Below are positions 8,662 through 17,739 of a DNA stretch of 64,000 bases, piece by piece. Below the pieces are notes generated by a model, which saw only the letters and a list, made by a program, of their open reading frames with translations, was not told where the DNA came from and searched no databases. The stretch lies in NCBI RefSeq assembly GCF_963676275.1, contig NZ_OY781091.1, positions 1,962,775-2,026,774 on the forward strand. Direction: 5' to 3'. Position 1 is the first letter of the stretch; the number at the start of each line of letters is the position of its first letter. The position numbers and the translations under genes were made by a program. Source of the DNA: an uncultured Cohaesibacter sp. (GTDB taxonomy: Bacteria; Pseudomonadota; Alphaproteobacteria; Rhizobiales; Cohaesibacteraceae).

Positions 8662-9603
8662 TTATTGCGGTTTGATATGCAGATTTGCCAGAGCCGACTT
8701 CAGCGCTTCGCGTTCCGCCAGCATAAGGTCTTCTGCTTCATCCTGCGAAATCGCTGCGAAATGAAAAGACTGCCCGGCGGGCAATTGCATCAGACGCGGT
8801 AAGTCGGCGGAGATGACCGTCGCAATCTTGGGGTAGCCCCCCGTTGTCTGACAATCAACGCCCAGCACCATCGGCTGGCCTGAGCCGGGGACCTGTATCG
8901 TACCGGGTAGCACGCTTTCCGAGATCAGGTCATGCCCCTTTGCTGCGGGCAGAAGAGGGCCATCCAGCAGACAGGCCATGCGATCCCGCTTCATGCTCGT
9001 GCTGAAGGTTTCTGTCTGGAAGAGTGTCAGGATCTTTTCGGAAAAATAATCGATGTCCGGACCGAGGACGACACGGATCGTCGACTTCATTCTTGTTCGG
9101 GCTGAGGCAAGCGTCCGGCATGGATTGTCAGACGCATGGCCCAGCGGGATTTGGTCGCCTGCCACAAGCTGTCTGCCATCAAGTCCGCCGATCCCTGTGC
9201 GCGCATGCGTTGCGCGAGATCCCATCACCGGCTCGACGGCGAGCCCGCCGGAAAAGGCGATGTAACCCCACACGGCATTGCGCATTGCACCGATGGCCAG
9301 CGTTTGCCCCGGATGAAGCCAATAGCTTTGCCATGCATAGATCGTTTGACCATCGATCTTGAAATCTCCGGCCCCGCCCGTAATGGCAATGCGTGTGGGG
9401 GCGGATACCTGATATTTGCCGCCGATATGGGCAAACTCGATGGCGGCGCTGTCGCTGTCATTGCCCACCAGCGCCTGCGCGATCTGAAAGGCATAGGGAT
9501 CAATAGCGCCGGAACCGGATACACCATCTTTCAACAAACCGCGGCGGCCACTGTCTTGTATTGTTGCCATCATGCCGCTTTGTTTGATTGAAAGATAAGT
9601 CAT
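8662..9603 (-). CDS. pxpC: 5-oxoprolinase subunit C (biotin-dependent carboxyltransferase-like)
   Basis: Subunit of the ATP-dependent 5-oxoprolinase PxpABC, which opens 5-oxo-L-proline (pyroglutamate) to L-glutamate in the cytoplasm. The 313-aa protein shows the KipA/AHS2-type signature GRRGLLKDGVSGSGAIDPYAF split over the first 40 residues, a GGAGDFKIDG block and the C-terminal GVDCQTTGGYPKIATVI segment. It overlaps pxpB by 4 bases, the usual pxpB-pxpC coupling. Together with pxpA across the divergent promoter the complete enzyme is encoded here. Confidence 0.93.
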   Translation of the reverse strand: MTYLSIKQSGMMATIQDSGRRGLLKDGVSGSGAIDPYAFQIAQALVGNDSDSAAIEFAHIGGKYQVSAPTRIAITGGAGDFKIDGQTIYAWQSYWLHPGQTLAIGAMRNAVWGYIAFSGGLAVEPVMGSRATHARTGIGGLDGRQLVAGDQIPLGHASDNPCRTLASARTRMKSTIRVVLGPDIDYFSEKILTLFQTETFSTSMKRDRMACLLDGPLLPAAKGHDLISESVLPGTIQVPGSGQPMVLGVDCQTTGGYPKIATVISADLPRLMQLPAGQSFHFAAISQDEAEDLMLAEREALKSALANLHIKPQ

Positions 9604-10328
9604 TGTATATTCGGTTCTATGATCGTCTCGCCAGCCGCAGCGCGCGCGTCAAGCTCTATGATTTCCTCCCTGCTCACTGCAAAGAAGGAGATGTGGTCAC
9701 CTGCTTTCAGTAATATGGGGTCTGGTCGGCGCGAGTCAAACAGACGCACGGCAGTACGCCCAACAAAGCGCCATCCACTGGGGCCGGGGAGGGAATTTAT
9801 GCTGGCCTGTTCACCGCCAATTCCAATCGACCCCGGCGCAACCCGTTGGCGAGGTGTCTCAAGGCGGGGAGTGTGCAAGGCAGCTGGCAGGCCGCCCAGA
9901 TAGGCAAAGCCGGGAGAAAATCCGATCATGTAGACGCGATATTGAGCGCCCGAATGCAGGGAGATGATATCCTCGATATCGAGATTCTTCTCCGCAGCCA
10001 GAGCATCGAGATCAAGCGCTTCATCGCCGCCATAATAAACCGGGATGCGCCAACTCCGCCCACATGTCTGCTGGTAATCCAGATTGGATGCACGCTCCGT
10101 CAGCAAATGGACGAGCTGTGAGCCGCGAATGATAGCCGGGTCATAGCGCACAAGCAGCGACCGATAGGTCGGTGCCATTTCGCAAATGCCCTGAAGAGGA
10201 TTCTGCTCGAGGGACGCGGTCAGAATGATGATGCGCTCATTGATCGCCTCATCGATCCTGTCTCCAAGCTGCACGAGCAACGCACTATCGCCAAAGGGAA
10301 CAATCTTGAGAGAAACTGTATTATTCAT
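9600..10328 (-). CDS. pxpB: 5-oxoprolinase subunit B (KipI/AHS1 family)
   Basis: Partner of PxpC in the ATP-dependent 5-oxoprolinase, 242 aa. Family marks include GDSALLVQLGD near the N-terminus, IPVYYGG in the middle and the strongly conserved GFSPGFAYLGGLP. It begins 263 bases from pxpA, which is transcribed the other way, and precedes pxpC with a 4-base overlap. KipI-type proteins were first described as kinase inhibitors in Bacillus; with A and C subunits adjacent, the oxoprolinase role is the better call. Confidence 0.93.
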   Translation of the reverse strand: MNNTVSLKIVPFGDSALLVQLGDRIDEAINERIIILTASLEQNPLQGICEMAPTYRSLLVRYDPAIIRGSQLVHLLTERASNLDYQQTCGRSWRIPVYYGGDEALDLDALAAEKNLDIEDIISLHSGAQYRVYMIGFSPGFAYLGGLPAALHTPRLETPRQRVAPGSIGIGGEQASINSLPGPSGWRFVGRTAVRLFDSRRPDPILLKAGDHISFFAVSREEIIELDARAAAGETIIEPNIQ

Positions 10329-10437
10329 TTATGCTGGTTGAAATCATTTGGCAAAAGGTCATCTGGAAAACAACCCAGATGGATCCCGAATGTTGAAAGG
10401 TGGGAAAATCGCTCCAGAAGCGATCTTGTCTTGTCAA

Positions 10438-10454
10438 AGTGGTATACCGAATGT
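10438..10454. promoter_or_regulatory. Candidate GntR operator in the pxpB/pxpA divergent region
   Basis: The palindrome GGTATACC at 10441-10448, inside the 10-mer TGGTATACCG, is identical to the element upstream of the GntR gene and the importer operon. It lies in the region shared by the pxpBC and pxpA promoters. Regulation by the GntR protein at 6559 is inferred from the shared motif only. Confidence 0.55.
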
Positions 10455-10591
10455 ATGCCTTTTGCTGAGGGCAAGTTCAGACGCTCATGATTCATCTCCT
10501 TTCAAATTGAACGGACAGATCACCAATGACTTTCGGAGAGCTGCAAGGACTGCCATCTGCTTTACGTACAAATGACAAGAGGATTGGTAGA

Positions 10592-11362
10592 ATGAACAAG
10601 ACCGTAGATTTGAATTGTGACATGGGCGAGGCATACGGCGCTTATTTGATCGGTGATGATGCTGCGATGATGGAAATCATCTCTACGGCAAACGTGGCTT
10701 GCGGCTTTCATGCTGGCGATCCTGTGGTGATGCGCAACACCATTCTTGCCGCAAAGGGCAAGGGTGTTTCCATTGGCGCGCATCCCTCATTCATGGATCT
10801 TTATGGCTTTGGCCGACGCAAAATCATCGGCGACAAACCAGAAGATCTGGAAGCCCAGCTCATCTATCAGATTGCGGCAATCGATGGCATGGCCCGTGCG
10901 CTGGGCTGGCCGATCAGTCACATGAAAACCCATGGTGCGCTCGGCAATATGGCTGCCGAAGATACTGAAATGGCAGAGATTTGTGTCCGGGCAGTAGCGG
11001 CTGTCAATCCCGAACTGGTCGTGGTGGCATTGCCATATTCGCAGATCATGAAGGCCGCAGAAAAAGCCGGTCTGCCTGTGGTTTGCGAGGTCTATGCTGA
11101 CAGAACCTATACGGCCAATGGCATGCTGACTCCGCGCTCACAGGAAGGGGCTGTGATCAAGGATCCGAACCAGTCGGTCGATCAAGCTCTCGCCATGGTT
11201 CGCGATGGCTATATCCCGACGACGACCGGGGAAAAGTTGCCTGTGGATGCCGGTTCCATTTGTGTGCATGGTGATACGCCCGGCGCGGTGGAAACCGCAC
11301 GCAATTTACGCAAGGCGTTTGAAAATGAGGGCATTTCGATCGCGCCTTTCGCCAAGGCATGA
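10592..11362 (+). CDS. pxpA: 5-oxoprolinase subunit A (LamB/YcsF family)
   Basis: Third subunit of the ATP-dependent 5-oxoprolinase, 256 aa. The family's opening DLNCDMGE and the ANVACGFHAGDP metal-site block are present, as are SHMKTHGAL and FADRTY-like EVYADRTY segments. I choose the ATG at 10592 (MNKTVDLN), preceded by AGAGGA; a longer frame from 10526 adds 22 unlikely residues. It is divergent from pxpB and pxpC, with a candidate GntR operator between. Confidence 0.93.
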   Translation: MNKTVDLNCDMGEAYGAYLIGDDAAMMEIISTANVACGFHAGDPVVMRNTILAAKGKGVSIGAHPSFMDLYGFGRRKIIGDKPEDLEAQLIYQIAAIDGMARALGWPISHMKTHGALGNMAAEDTEMAEICVRAVAAVNPELVVVALPYSQIMKAAEKAGLPVVCEVYADRTYTANGMLTPRSQEGAVIKDPNQSVDQALAMVRDGYIPTTTGEKLPVDAGSICVHGDTPGAVETARNLRKAFENEGISIAPFAKA

Positions 11363-11604
11363 CGATCAGTGATCGGGGCAAGGAGGCGAAAGGCCTCCTG
11401 CCAATCGCCAGATAGATCGCAGGATTGATTACTGGATAGATTATAGGCTCCAACCTATGGATAGATAGAATAGGCCTTCCTCCAATTCTGTCTGATCCCA
11501 CTCTGTGATACCCTGTCGTGCAATGTCCAGATTGGGGCGGCTCACAAGGGCGCCTTGGCATTCGTGGGGTCGAATGGCAAAGATTCTGGCATTTCGGGGG
11601 AAGA

Positions 11605-13188
11605 ATGCAGATTCAGGAGCTGTTGAGCCAGGGTGGCTCCAGACGAAGCCTCGCTGAGGCATTGCTGTGCCGATTGCAGGAAATACGGTCGGAGATTTTC
11701 ATAAATGCCGAACGCACGATGGAGGCATGGCGTGATTGTGTCACAAGGCCCGATTTCATGCCATCGGCTGAAAATCTTGCGCTCTATCTTGCGCTCCGCA
11801 ACATCGATCTGACACAGGAGCAGAAGGCGCTTTCAGCGCTTGGGCTTTCTTCCCTGGGGCGCTCGGAAAGCCACGTGCAGGCGACGCTACAGGCTGTCAT
11901 CTCGCTGCTGGAAGACATGCTGGGCGAGGGGATCACGGATGCTGCCATTGACAACAGACTGACCATGCCCCGCCGCCAGATCGAGGCGAGGCGGGATGAA
12001 ATTTTCGGCATCGATCCGAGGGGAAACACGACACGCATTCAGGTGACCTTGCCCTCTGAGGCCGCCGATGATCCAAAGCTCGTTGCCGACCTTGTCCATG
12101 CTGGCGCTTCCAGCGTGCGCATCAATTGTGCCCACGACAATCGTGAGGCTTGGGGCAAGATGGTCAATCACGCCCATGCCGCTGCCAACGAGGCAGGTCG
12201 CAAGATCGCCATCATGATGGATCTGGCCGGCCCGAAAGTGCGTATCGCCACAATGCATGCACCCAAGAGCGTGCTGGCAAGGGAAAAGAAAAAGAAGCTC
12301 AAAAAACTGGCAAAAGAGGGGATTGATCCGGCTTCCTCATTCGGACTGTTGATGCCGGGCGATCATATCATTCTGTCTGAAAGGCTTGAGCTTGACAGTC
12401 CGTATCTGTCGGCCACTCTCAGCCATTCCCAGCTTCTCGATCAACTCAAACCCGATGCCATGGTTTGGATTGATGATGGCAAGATCGGTGCCCGTGTTGA
12501 AAGCGTTTCAGAGCGCTGGGCGCAACTCGAAATCTGCCGGGCTCCGGTCAAGGGCGCGAGGTTGCGGCCAGAAAAGGGCGTCAATCTGCCCGGCACGGCC
12601 ATCAATATTCCCGCGCTTTGCAGTTCGGACATGGATGCGCTCGATTTCGCGATTGGTCATGCGGATATCATCGGCTTCTCTTTCGTTCAGACAACCGCTG
12701 ATATTCGCGATCTGCAAAGGGAGATCGCCAAAAGATTGCCTGAAGGCGCAAAGGCCCCGGCGCTCGTCTTGAAGATCGAGACAGATTTGGCCTTGCATAA
12801 TCTGCCAAGGCTGATCGTTCAGGCGGGCGGCATCATGCCAGTAGCCGTGATGATCGCGCGGGGCGATCTTGCGGTCGAACTGGGGCTTGAGCGACTAAGC
12901 GAAATTCAGGAAGAAATCCTCTGGCTCTGTGAAGCGGCGCAAGTTCCGGTCATCTGGGCGACGCAAGTGCTGGAAGGGCTGGCCAAGCGCGGATTTGCCA
13001 GCCGCGCCGAAACGACAGACGCCGCCATGAGTCAGAGAGCGGAATGTGTCATGCTTAACAAGGGCCCTCATGCCGTCGAAGCCGTGGCCTTTCTGGCGCA
13101 GATCTTGCGGCGCATGGATCGCCATCAGATGAAGAAGACGCCACGACTCGCTCCGCTCCGAGCCTGGCGCGATCCGAAAGGCATCTGA
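11605..13188 (+). CDS. Pyruvate kinase-like protein with N-terminal extension and no C-terminal domain
   Basis: Pyruvate kinase converts phosphoenolpyruvate and ADP to pyruvate and ATP. Here the catalytic A/B domains begin only at about residue 145 (IQVTLPSEAADD), after a helical extension of about 140 residues of unknown role. Catalytic landmarks are present: RINCAHD, MDLAGPKVRI, the B-domain stretch, VLKIETDLAL, IARGDLAVELG, VIWATQVLEGL and MLNKGPHAVEA. The chain ends soon after, so the regulatory C-terminal domain of normal pyruvate kinases is missing. Start chosen at the ATG at 11605, behind GGGGAAG; 527 aa. It could be a working non-allosteric enzyme or a paralogue with another substrate. 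It stands alone. Confidence 0.82.
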   Translation: MQIQELLSQGGSRRSLAEALLCRLQEIRSEIFINAERTMEAWRDCVTRPDFMPSAENLALYLALRNIDLTQEQKALSALGLSSLGRSESHVQATLQAVISLLEDMLGEGITDAAIDNRLTMPRRQIEARRDEIFGIDPRGNTTRIQVTLPSEAADDPKLVADLVHAGASSVRINCAHDNREAWGKMVNHAHAAANEAGRKIAIMMDLAGPKVRIATMHAPKSVLAREKKKKLKKLAKEGIDPASSFGLLMPGDHIILSERLELDSPYLSATLSHSQLLDQLKPDAMVWIDDGKIGARVESVSERWAQLEICRAPVKGARLRPEKGVNLPGTAINIPALCSSDMDALDFAIGHADIIGFSFVQTTADIRDLQREIAKRLPEGAKAPALVLKIETDLALHNLPRLIVQAGGIMPVAVMIARGDLAVELGLERLSEIQEEILWLCEAAQVPVIWATQVLEGLAKRGFASRAETTDAAMSQRAECVMLNKGPHAVEAVAFLAQILRRMDRHQMKKTPRLAPLRAWRDPKGI

Positions 13189-13284
13189 CTGATAGCCTGT
13201 TGGAGAAGAGGGCAGTCTTTACTGAGCTTGCAAGCTTGCTTGGAACCGCGCCCGAGTTGCCTTCACCAGACGGCACAGACCGAA

Positions 13285-13318
13285 TAAAAATAAAACGCTA
13301 CGCACCTGCGGTGCAGCG
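13285..13318 (-). terminator. Rho-independent terminator of the tRNA-Gln gene
   Basis: Read on the minus strand: a stem of CGCTGCACC with GGTGCGTAGCG (one bulge) around a three-base loop, followed by a TTTTATTTTT tract at 13294-13285. It lies 30 bases past the 3' end of the tRNA gene. Confidence 0.72.
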
Positions 13319-13348
13319 CTTTGTCATTCACTCATGTCAAAGTAAATT

Positions 13349-13422
13349 TGGCTGGGGATCCTGGACTCGAACCAGGACCGACGGAGTCAGAGTCCGCTGT
13401 TCTACCATTAAACTAATCCCCA
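13349..13422 (-). tRNA. tRNA-Gln (anticodon CTG)
   Basis: A complete cloverleaf can be folded on the minus strand: acceptor TGGGGAT/ATCCCCA, discriminator G and encoded CCA; D arm with GGTA loop; anticodon stem GCGGA/TCCGT with loop CTCTGAC, so anticodon CTG (plus-strand 13388-13390); T arm CCTGG TTCGAGT CCAGG. The acceptor starting with U and the G discriminator fit glutamine tRNAs. Confidence 0.96.
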
Positions 13423-13980
13423 GTACAATCAATGGCTTGCGCCAAAGTCTTAAAGAAGCGGTAGAACGTTGTATTAAAACGTTGTGCGGGGTTTCTATCC
13501 CCGTCATACGGATGCGTCAAGAGGGGTTTTTGAAAAAGATGTGACAGCAGCCAGTTTTTGCTTCTTTCCCACAGGAGCGTTCATCAACTCCCATATGACG
13601 CGCGTCGGCCCGCCGCATACTGACGATAATTTTCACGATCCCGTGTTTTGAGACTCAGTTATTTCTGCGAGTTGCCAATTGATTTGAGCGTTGATTTGCC
13701 AATGGCAATCAATGCCCTCCTCAATTTGAGATCCATCGTGGGGCGAGATGAGAAATGCATTCTCACGCAAAAGCCAGATCAAATCCTGCAAGTCGCGTGC
13801 AGACAAGTTTCAGCCCCGGTCGTTGGCACGAAAGAGCGCAAAAACTGCCCTTTCTGCTAAATGCAATTCGTGGCTTGCCCTTTGGGTCCATGCTGCTAGA
13901 CTGTAGGGGACAACATAATTGAATCACAAGCTGCGCGCCGTGACTTGTCCTCATGATTGCAGCGCAGCAGGAGACAGATA
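13423..13980. other. Gene-poor stretch between tRNA-Gln and the Ppx/GppA gene
   Basis: About 560 bases without a convincing gene. A 70-codon open frame at 13648-13860 has no good ribosome site and no recognisable product. The region must hold the tRNA promoter (right side of the tRNA, minus strand) and that of the downstream Ppx gene, but I see no clear sigma-70 boxes. Confidence 0.5.
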
Positions 13981-15975
13981 TTGGCACAAGATGGTGGCGT
14001 ACCTCCTGAAGGAGGACGTGCATCTGCTGGCCTTGCTCGTGTGCATAAGGGGAAGGGTGGATCTGAAAGCAACAGATCTGCGTCTGCCGGGGAAAGAAAC
14101 ACGATACCTGTCGGTATAATTGATGATCGGTCTGAGACATCAGGCAAATCTCGGTCATCACAGGATACTGAGCAAAAGGGGACATCTGCCTTGCAACGGG
14201 CAGAGGGAACCGATGGCCAGCAGAACAGACGCAAAAAGCGTCGTTCGCGATCGCGCAAGAAGCGGGACAATGGCCCCGCATCGACCGGCGGACAGGTGCG
14301 CCGGGATGAGCCTTCGCATCAGAACCAACCCCATGAAACGGCCGCAGACCGTTCCGTGCATGGCGAAGATGTATCTGTTTCTGACACAGGCCGTGCGAAT
14401 ACTGGCCATGCGGATCGTCGGCCTGCGAAGGCGACCGGCATTCCTGCTTCGGAAGCGACCGATTCTGCCTTGCAGCAAGAGCGGGAGCAGAGCGAGCATG
14501 GGCAGCAGAACGGAAATCAGGGCCGCAAATCTTCTCGACGCAGAAAGCGCGGCGGGCGCAGAGCTGAAGCGCGTGAAAGCAATCCTGTGGCCGCTACAGC
14601 TTCTGCTGGGGGCGATGGAGCGCATCAGGCGGGCAAGGCTTCTGCGAAAGGCAAGGGCGGCTCAGGATCAGCGCAAGGCGTGGCAAAGGATAACCAGTCA
14701 CAGACCAGCGCCCAGTCGCCATCAAATGCGCAGTCCAGACAGCCCAATTCAAGGTCTTCCCAACCGCGACAGACACACAGCGGGCACGGACAGGCTCAGA
14801 TTCAGGGACAGGGAGCGGCTCAGACCCCGCAGGGTCATGGCTATTCATCCTATGCTGCGCTGGATCTGGGCACGAACAATTGCCGCTTGCTGGTTGCCGA
14901 ACCCTATGGCCAGAGCTTTCGCGTGGTCGATGCCTTCTCGCGCATCGTGCGTCTGGGCGAAGGGCTGTCCCAGTCAGGGCGATTGAGCGAAGAGGCGCAG
15001 GAACGGGCCATCGCGGCGTTGAAGGTCTGTCAGTCCAAACTGAGTTACCGTTCTGTCAAACGCTTTCGCCTTATTGCGACCGAAGCCTGCCGCAGGGCGG
15101 CAAATGGCCCGGCCTTCCTGAACCGTGTGCATCGGGAAACCGGCTTGCGTCTGGAAATTGTCGATCGGGAAACCGAGGCGCGGCTTGCCGTCGCCGGTTG
15201 CGCCTCGCTGGTGCATCCCGAAGCCGATGGCGTCGTGTTGTTCGATATCGGCGGTGGGTCTTCGGAAATTGTCTGGCTCGATCTTGATCCGCTCTCCGAA
15301 GAGGGCGCCGTGCATCCGGGCGAAAAACGCAACAGACAGACGCGGCGGGCCATGCGCCATCTTTCCGAACGGATCCGCTGCTGGGCTTCGCTTCAGGTCG
15401 GCGTCGTCACGCTTTCCGAAAAGCATGGCGGCAAGGTCGTCACCCGCGAACATTTCGAAACCATGGTGGAAGAAGTCCGCGGAATGCTCGGTGATTTCGC
15501 TGAGCGCGACGCGCTTGCCAAGGCGATCAAGACCAAACATATCCATATGCTTGGCACCTCGGGCACAGTGACAACGCTCGCCGGTGTTCATCTGGGGCTG
15601 GAGCGCTATGACCGGCGGCAGGTGGATGGCACCTGGCTCACAGCAACCGAGTTGCGCGACATGATCGGCCGGGTGCTGGACATGAATTTTCAGGAGCGCA
15701 TGAACAATCCCTGCATCGGTGCCGACAGGGCCGATCTGGTGCTTGCAGGATGCGCCATTCTGGAAGCCTTTCATAGAGAATGGCCATGTTCGCAACTCCG
15801 TGTCGCAGACCGGGGGTTGCGCGAAGGCATCCTTATGGAAATGATGATTGATGACGGTGTCTGGAACCCGCAGGTCAATCAGTCCGGAAAGAAAGCAGCT
15901 GGCAAGAAAAAGCGCTCTCGCCGCAGGGGCAGCCGGGGCCATCGTGGCGGCCATGGTCGCAGCAAGGTCACGTGA
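13981..15975 (+). CDS. Ppx/GppA family phosphatase with long disordered N-terminal region
   Basis: Exopolyphosphatase/guanosine pentaphosphate phosphatase family: releases phosphate from polyphosphate or pppGpp. The catalytic ASKHA fold begins only near residue 280 (YAALDLGTNNCRLLVAEP) and has the second phosphate loop FDIGGGSSEIVWL and GTSGTVTTLAGV. The preceding ~275 residues are low-complexity, rich in Q, G, S, R and K, with arginine/lysine blocks such as RRKKRRSRSRKKR. The C-terminal tail is also basic (KKKRSRRRGSRGHRGGHGR), suggesting nucleic-acid or ribosome contact. A TTG start at 13981 with AGGAG seven bases upstream looks best; an ATG at 13957 in frame is an alternative. Followed by rlmE, an arrangement usual in alphaproteobacteria. 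Confidence 0.87.
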   Translation: MAQDGGVPPEGGRASAGLARVHKGKGGSESNRSASAGERNTIPVGIIDDRSETSGKSRSSQDTEQKGTSALQRAEGTDGQQNRRKKRRSRSRKKRDNGPASTGGQVRRDEPSHQNQPHETAADRSVHGEDVSVSDTGRANTGHADRRPAKATGIPASEATDSALQQEREQSEHGQQNGNQGRKSSRRRKRGGRRAEARESNPVAATASAGGDGAHQAGKASAKGKGGSGSAQGVAKDNQSQTSAQSPSNAQSRQPNSRSSQPRQTHSGHGQAQIQGQGAAQTPQGHGYSSYAALDLGTNNCRLLVAEPYGQSFRVVDAFSRIVRLGEGLSQSGRLSEEAQERAIAALKVCQSKLSYRSVKRFRLIATEACRRAANGPAFLNRVHRETGLRLEIVDRETEARLAVAGCASLVHPEADGVVLFDIGGGSSEIVWLDLDPLSEEGAVHPGEKRNRQTRRAMRHLSERIRCWASLQVGVVTLSEKHGGKVVTREHFETMVEEVRGMLGDFAERDALAKAIKTKHIHMLGTSGTVTTLAGVHLGLERYDRRQVDGTWLTATELRDMIGRVLDMNFQERMNNPCIGADRADLVLAGCAILEAFHREWPCSQLRVADRGLREGILMEMMIDDGVWNPQVNQSGKKAAGKKKRSRRRGSRGHRGGHGRSKVT

Positions 15976-16176
15976 AGGCACGAAGAAGAAGGGCAGGCGG
16001 CTCTAGAGCATGCGCTCGCAAAAGAAAGCGCCTGTCTGCAAGGGGCTTTTGCTCATCGCCTTTTGCGCCTATATGGGGCGTTGGAATTAACTGGATGCAG
16101 GCAGAATGCTGCGGTAAGAGCCATTTGGGACAAGTTCACCGCAAATTCGACCCAATGAATGATCGGAGCCTAGAAA

Positions 16177-16908
16177 ATGGCGAAAAAAACCACAGGCGGT
16201 GAAGGTCGCAACAGCCGCGGTCACCGCGTTGAAAAGGTCCGGGTCAAGACGGCACGTGGGCGCAAGAGTTCCTCGACGCGCTGGCTTCAGCGTCAGTTGA
16301 ATGATCCCTATGTGCAACGCGCCAAGCTGGAAGGCTTCCGCTCCCGCTCCACCTTCAAGCTGATTGAAATGGACGACCGCTTCCAGTTTCTAAAGCCGGG
16401 CATGCGCGTGGTCGACCTTGGCTGCGCTCCGGGGGGCTGGTGCGACATCGCGGCCCGCAGGGTGCAGTCCAACAGTGACAATCCGCTGGTGGTTGGTATC
16501 GACTATCTTGGCATGGATCCTCTGCCCGGCGTGACCGTGCTGCTCAAGGATTTTCTCGATGATGATGCGCCGCAGATGCTGATGGATGCCCTTGGCGGGC
16601 ACAAGCCAGATATTGTGCTCTCGGATATGGCCGCGCCAACCACGGGGCACCAGCAAACGGACCATTTGCGCACCGTCCATCTGTTTGAGGTGGCGGCCCT
16701 TTTTGCGCGGGAAAATCTGCGCCCCGGAGGGGTCTTTCTCTCCAAGGTCTTCAAGGGTGGTACCGAGCATGAAATGCTGGCAGAGCTGAAAAGAGACTAT
16801 CAGTCCGTCTCCCACATCAAACCGCCAGCAAGCCGCAAGGAAAGCCCGGAAATGTATGTTTTCGCCAAGGGGTTTCGCGGCCATGACGATGCGTCCGACG
16901 AGCAATAG
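16177..16908 (+). CDS. rlmE: 23S rRNA (uridine-2'-O)-methyltransferase RlmE (FtsJ/RrmJ)
   Basis: Methylates the 2'-O of a conserved uridine in the A-loop of 23S rRNA (U2552 in E. coli numbering) using S-adenosylmethionine. The 243-aa protein has the AdoMet motif [17 protein letters not shown] near residue 75, [11 protein letters not shown], and the catalytic-lysine region FLSKVFKG. The first ~45 residues are basic and fit rRNA binding. It follows the Ppx/GppA gene after 200 bases with no obvious gene between. Confidence 0.94.
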   Translation: MAKKTTGGEGRNSRGHRVEKVRVKTARGRKSSSTRWLQRQLNDPYVQRAKLEGFRSRSTFKLIEMDDRFQFLKPGMRVVDLGCAPGGWCDIAARRVQSNSDNPLVVGIDYLGMDPLPGVTVLLKDFLDDDAPQMLMDALGGHKPDIVLSDMAAPTTGHQQTDHLRTVHLFEVAALFARENLRPGGVFLSKVFKGGTEHEMLAELKRDYQSVSHIKPPASRKESPEMYVFAKGFRGHDDASDEQ

Positions 16909-16917
16909 GCAGCTGCC

Positions 16918-17430
16918 ATGAAGCTGGAAATCATGCCCTTTGCAACGGAAAGGGCGGGAGATCTTCTGGGCTTTCTGAAGCAGAGCTGGCTGGACACCTA
17001 TATTGGCGAGGTGGGACGTAGCGCCACCAACGGGCTGATACAGTCCGTGCTGGGCGATGGTCTTGATGCGCTTCTTCCGGGAAATGACGAAGAGGCCTGC
17101 CTTGGGGTTATCGGCTCGCAAATCGTCGGCTCGATTATTTGCGCCTATAGAAATGGCTATCTTTATATCTGGGGGCTTTATGTTGGCCGACAGCATCAGC
17201 GCAAAGGCATCGGGCGGGCGCTGCTTTGCCATGTCATGGCAGACCGACACGAAGACGTGATTGTCGAGGTCAGCGTTTTGCGCGCCAGCGAAAGGGCCAG
17301 ACGCTTCTATGACAAGCTCGGTTTCCGGCAGGTCGCGGAAGAAAGCTATGAAATGGGCTCCGGCAATCCGGTCCCCTCGCTCATATTGCAGGCACCGGTT
17401 TCCACCATAAGACGCCACTGTTGCCCGTGA
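16918..17430 (+). CDS. GNAT family N-acetyltransferase
   Basis: A 170-aa acyltransferase of the GCN5-related family. The acetyl-CoA pyrophosphate loop reads QHQRKGIGRALL (Q/RxxGxG/A), preceded by the strand YIWGLYVG, and the C-terminal RFYDKLGFRQV is typical. Ten bases after rlmE, so possibly co-transcribed. The acceptor (small molecule or protein) is unknown. Confidence 0.88.
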   Translation: MKLEIMPFATERAGDLLGFLKQSWLDTYIGEVGRSATNGLIQSVLGDGLDALLPGNDEEACLGVIGSQIVGSIICAYRNGYLYIWGLYVGRQHQRKGIGRALLCHVMADRHEDVIVEVSVLRASERARRFYDKLGFRQVAEESYEMGSGNPVPSLILQAPVSTIRRHCCP

Positions 17431-17455
17431 CAGGCTTTCCGGGCCAGTTTTTTTT
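17423..17455 (+). terminator. Rho-independent terminator after the GNAT gene
   Basis: Arms GCCCG (17423-17427) and CGGGC (17440-17444), overlapping the stop codon region, followed by a run of eight T at 17448-17455. The stem is short but all G/C. The rest of the 309-base gap to hemH shows nothing I can name. Confidence 0.5.
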
Positions 17456-17739
17456 CGAGCGAGGGTCTCCTTCTCAAAAAAATTGCTTCCCAGACCCAAA
17501 CTTTCAGATTCAGGTGATCCGCAATCCGGTTCGGTCCGTAATTTGACAATATTACAGAGAGCCGGATTCCGGTTGGGGGGATTAAGCATTGCGATAAATT
17601 CATGTATTTCGACGCAGTGTTGATGCAACCTGCGAGACGCCCTGATAGAAATATGGACAAACAGATGCGAAATTTCAGGTGAATGATGACCCCAGTCACC
17701 GCTATTTGTTAGAATTCAGACCGAGACAAGGACCACATC

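Noticed and set aside
13648-13860. 70-codon frame in the gap after tRNA-Gln
   Set aside because: No ribosome site, no recognisable composition, and not coupled to any neighbour.
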